Notes under the pieces: generated by a model
The model's database searches: none
Told to the model about the DNA's origin: nothing
Seen by the model: only the letters and a program-made list of their open reading frames with translations
Origin: Acanthosepion esculentum
Taxonomy: Eukaryota; Mollusca; Cephalopoda; Sepiida; Sepiidae
Reading direction: 5' to 3'
Length of the DNA: 64,000 bases
Assembly: GCA_964036315.1 (NCBI GenBank)
Contig: OZ038487.1
Location: 58,954,342 to 59,018,341, forward strand
In this document: piece by piece, positions 63,348 through 64,000 of the stretch
Numbering within the stretch: the first letter of the stretch is position 1
Layout: each line of letters opens with the position of its first letter
Program-made: the position numbers and the translations under genes

Positions 63348-64000
63348 CAGAGTGTAACAGAAAAATTGTCCAAATAGTGAAACCGCATGATTGTCCATCC
63401 CACAAAACGTTTAATATCCCTCCAAAAAATACACCCCACTAAACTGAGTTTCTTTTCCCCAGGTTTTCACGTAAGATGTTTAGCCATCATTTTTCGTAAG
63501 AATCCCTGAAAAACACTTTGAGTTATTGAAGAGAGCGGCTATTGTGTCAGCCCCACTGTTTGACCAACTGAGCAATGGTAAGAGGAAAAAGATAATTCAG
63601 GCCTTTAGTAATGGTACCAACATTCATACACTGGCTTTTATCTTCAAAGTTCACTCATGAGCCACCAAGAGAATGGTGAATAACTTTAAAAAAAAAGAGG
63701 AAACAGTAGAGAGGAAAACTGGATCAGGTGGTAAAAACAGGAAAAGGGATCCTCATTTCAACTTAGAGCTAAAGAGATCAATGAGAAAAGATCCAACTCA
63801 GTCCACGAGATGTTTGGCACGCGAGAGAGGAGTTTCAGTTATGACAGTCCAAAGAGCAATGAAAAAAAAACTTGAAAATGAAATCGTACGCGAAACCTGT
63901 GAGACAAAGTGTTACTCCAGGACAGAAGGTTAGAAGGCTAGAGAGAGCGAAGATCATCCTCAGTAAGTTGCAAAATGATCCTGTAATATATATATATATA
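63348..64000 (+). mobile_element. Tc1/mariner-type element, 5' part, runs to window end
   Basis: After TA it begins CAGAGTGTAACAGAAAAATT and is colinear with the minus-strand copy at 28930-29508. It carries the start of a transposase: MVNNFKKKEETVERKTGSGG, KNRKRDPHFNLELKRSMRKD, PTQSTRCLARERGVSVMTVQ and RAMKKKLENEIV (63673 onward), a bipartite helix-turn-helix with a GRKNRK-type linker typical of IS630/Tc1/mariner transposases. The frame shifts after about residue 75 and continues as VRRLERAKIILSKLQNDPV in another frame until a (TA)n run at the window edge. The catalytic domain lies outside or is deleted. Confidence 0.75.

Overview
This window looks like repeat-dominated nuclear DNA of an invertebrate animal, most plausibly a mollusc and probably a coleoid cephalopod such as an octopus. 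That assignment is inference. It rests on strong AT bias, dozens of long (TA)n and (CA)n microsatellites, tRNA-derived SINEs whose tail carries GTCTGTGGATGACNATAT, several classes of non-LTR retrotransposon debris, Penelope-like elements (PLEs), and mariner/Tc1 transposons. I found no convincing exon of a host protein gene and no intact gene of any kind. Almost every long open frame is either a translated microsatellite (IYIYIY, THTHTH) or a transposon relic.

Layout. 0-5 kb: a diverged AT-rich repeat, two full-length but degenerate 5S rRNA-like sequences facing each other, a dispersed family called A here, and a SINE that folds back on itself. 5-9 kb: a foldback MITE, a CR1/Jockey-like LINE 3' end, three long palindromes and a Tc1 relic. 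9-12.3 kb: a PLE with reverse transcriptase thumb and GIY-YIG endonuclease remnants, next to repeats with hammerhead-ribozyme-like motifs. 12-26 kb: CR1-like and RTE-like LINE ends, a mariner MITE, a solo-LTR-like unit, SINEs and another 5S-like copy. 27-31 kb: a second PLE GIY-YIG domain, dimeric SINEs, a Tc1/mariner-type fragment and a complete but dead mariner with both terminal repeats. 31-45 kb: purine-only tracts, LINE fragments on both strands, a GC-rich tandem repeat ending in a palindrome, a 570 bp palindrome with a hammerhead-like motif, and a Tc1 remnant. 46-64 kb: a 97 bp satellite of about 15 copies, an inverted pair of LINE ends, a LINE endonuclease domain bounded by (AAT)n, more family A copies, an 80 bp mariner MITE of MADE1 type, and the start of another Tc1/mariner-like element.

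The most interesting signal is structural. Several short motifs spread over the window fit the hammerhead ribozyme plan, and at least three (near 11.4, 28.4 and 43.2 kb) keep nearly all the invariant core. They sit in inverted or tandem repeats near PLE-derived sequence, in line with the known association of hammerheads with Penelope-like retroelements, but here often as large palindromes. Other notable points are the inverted 5S-derived pair, the MADE1-like hairpin, and the regular coincidence of transposon ends with (TA)n arrays.

All repeat-family relationships were found by eye inside this window. Identities are estimates, and boundaries are good to roughly 5-30 bases unless terminal repeats fix them.
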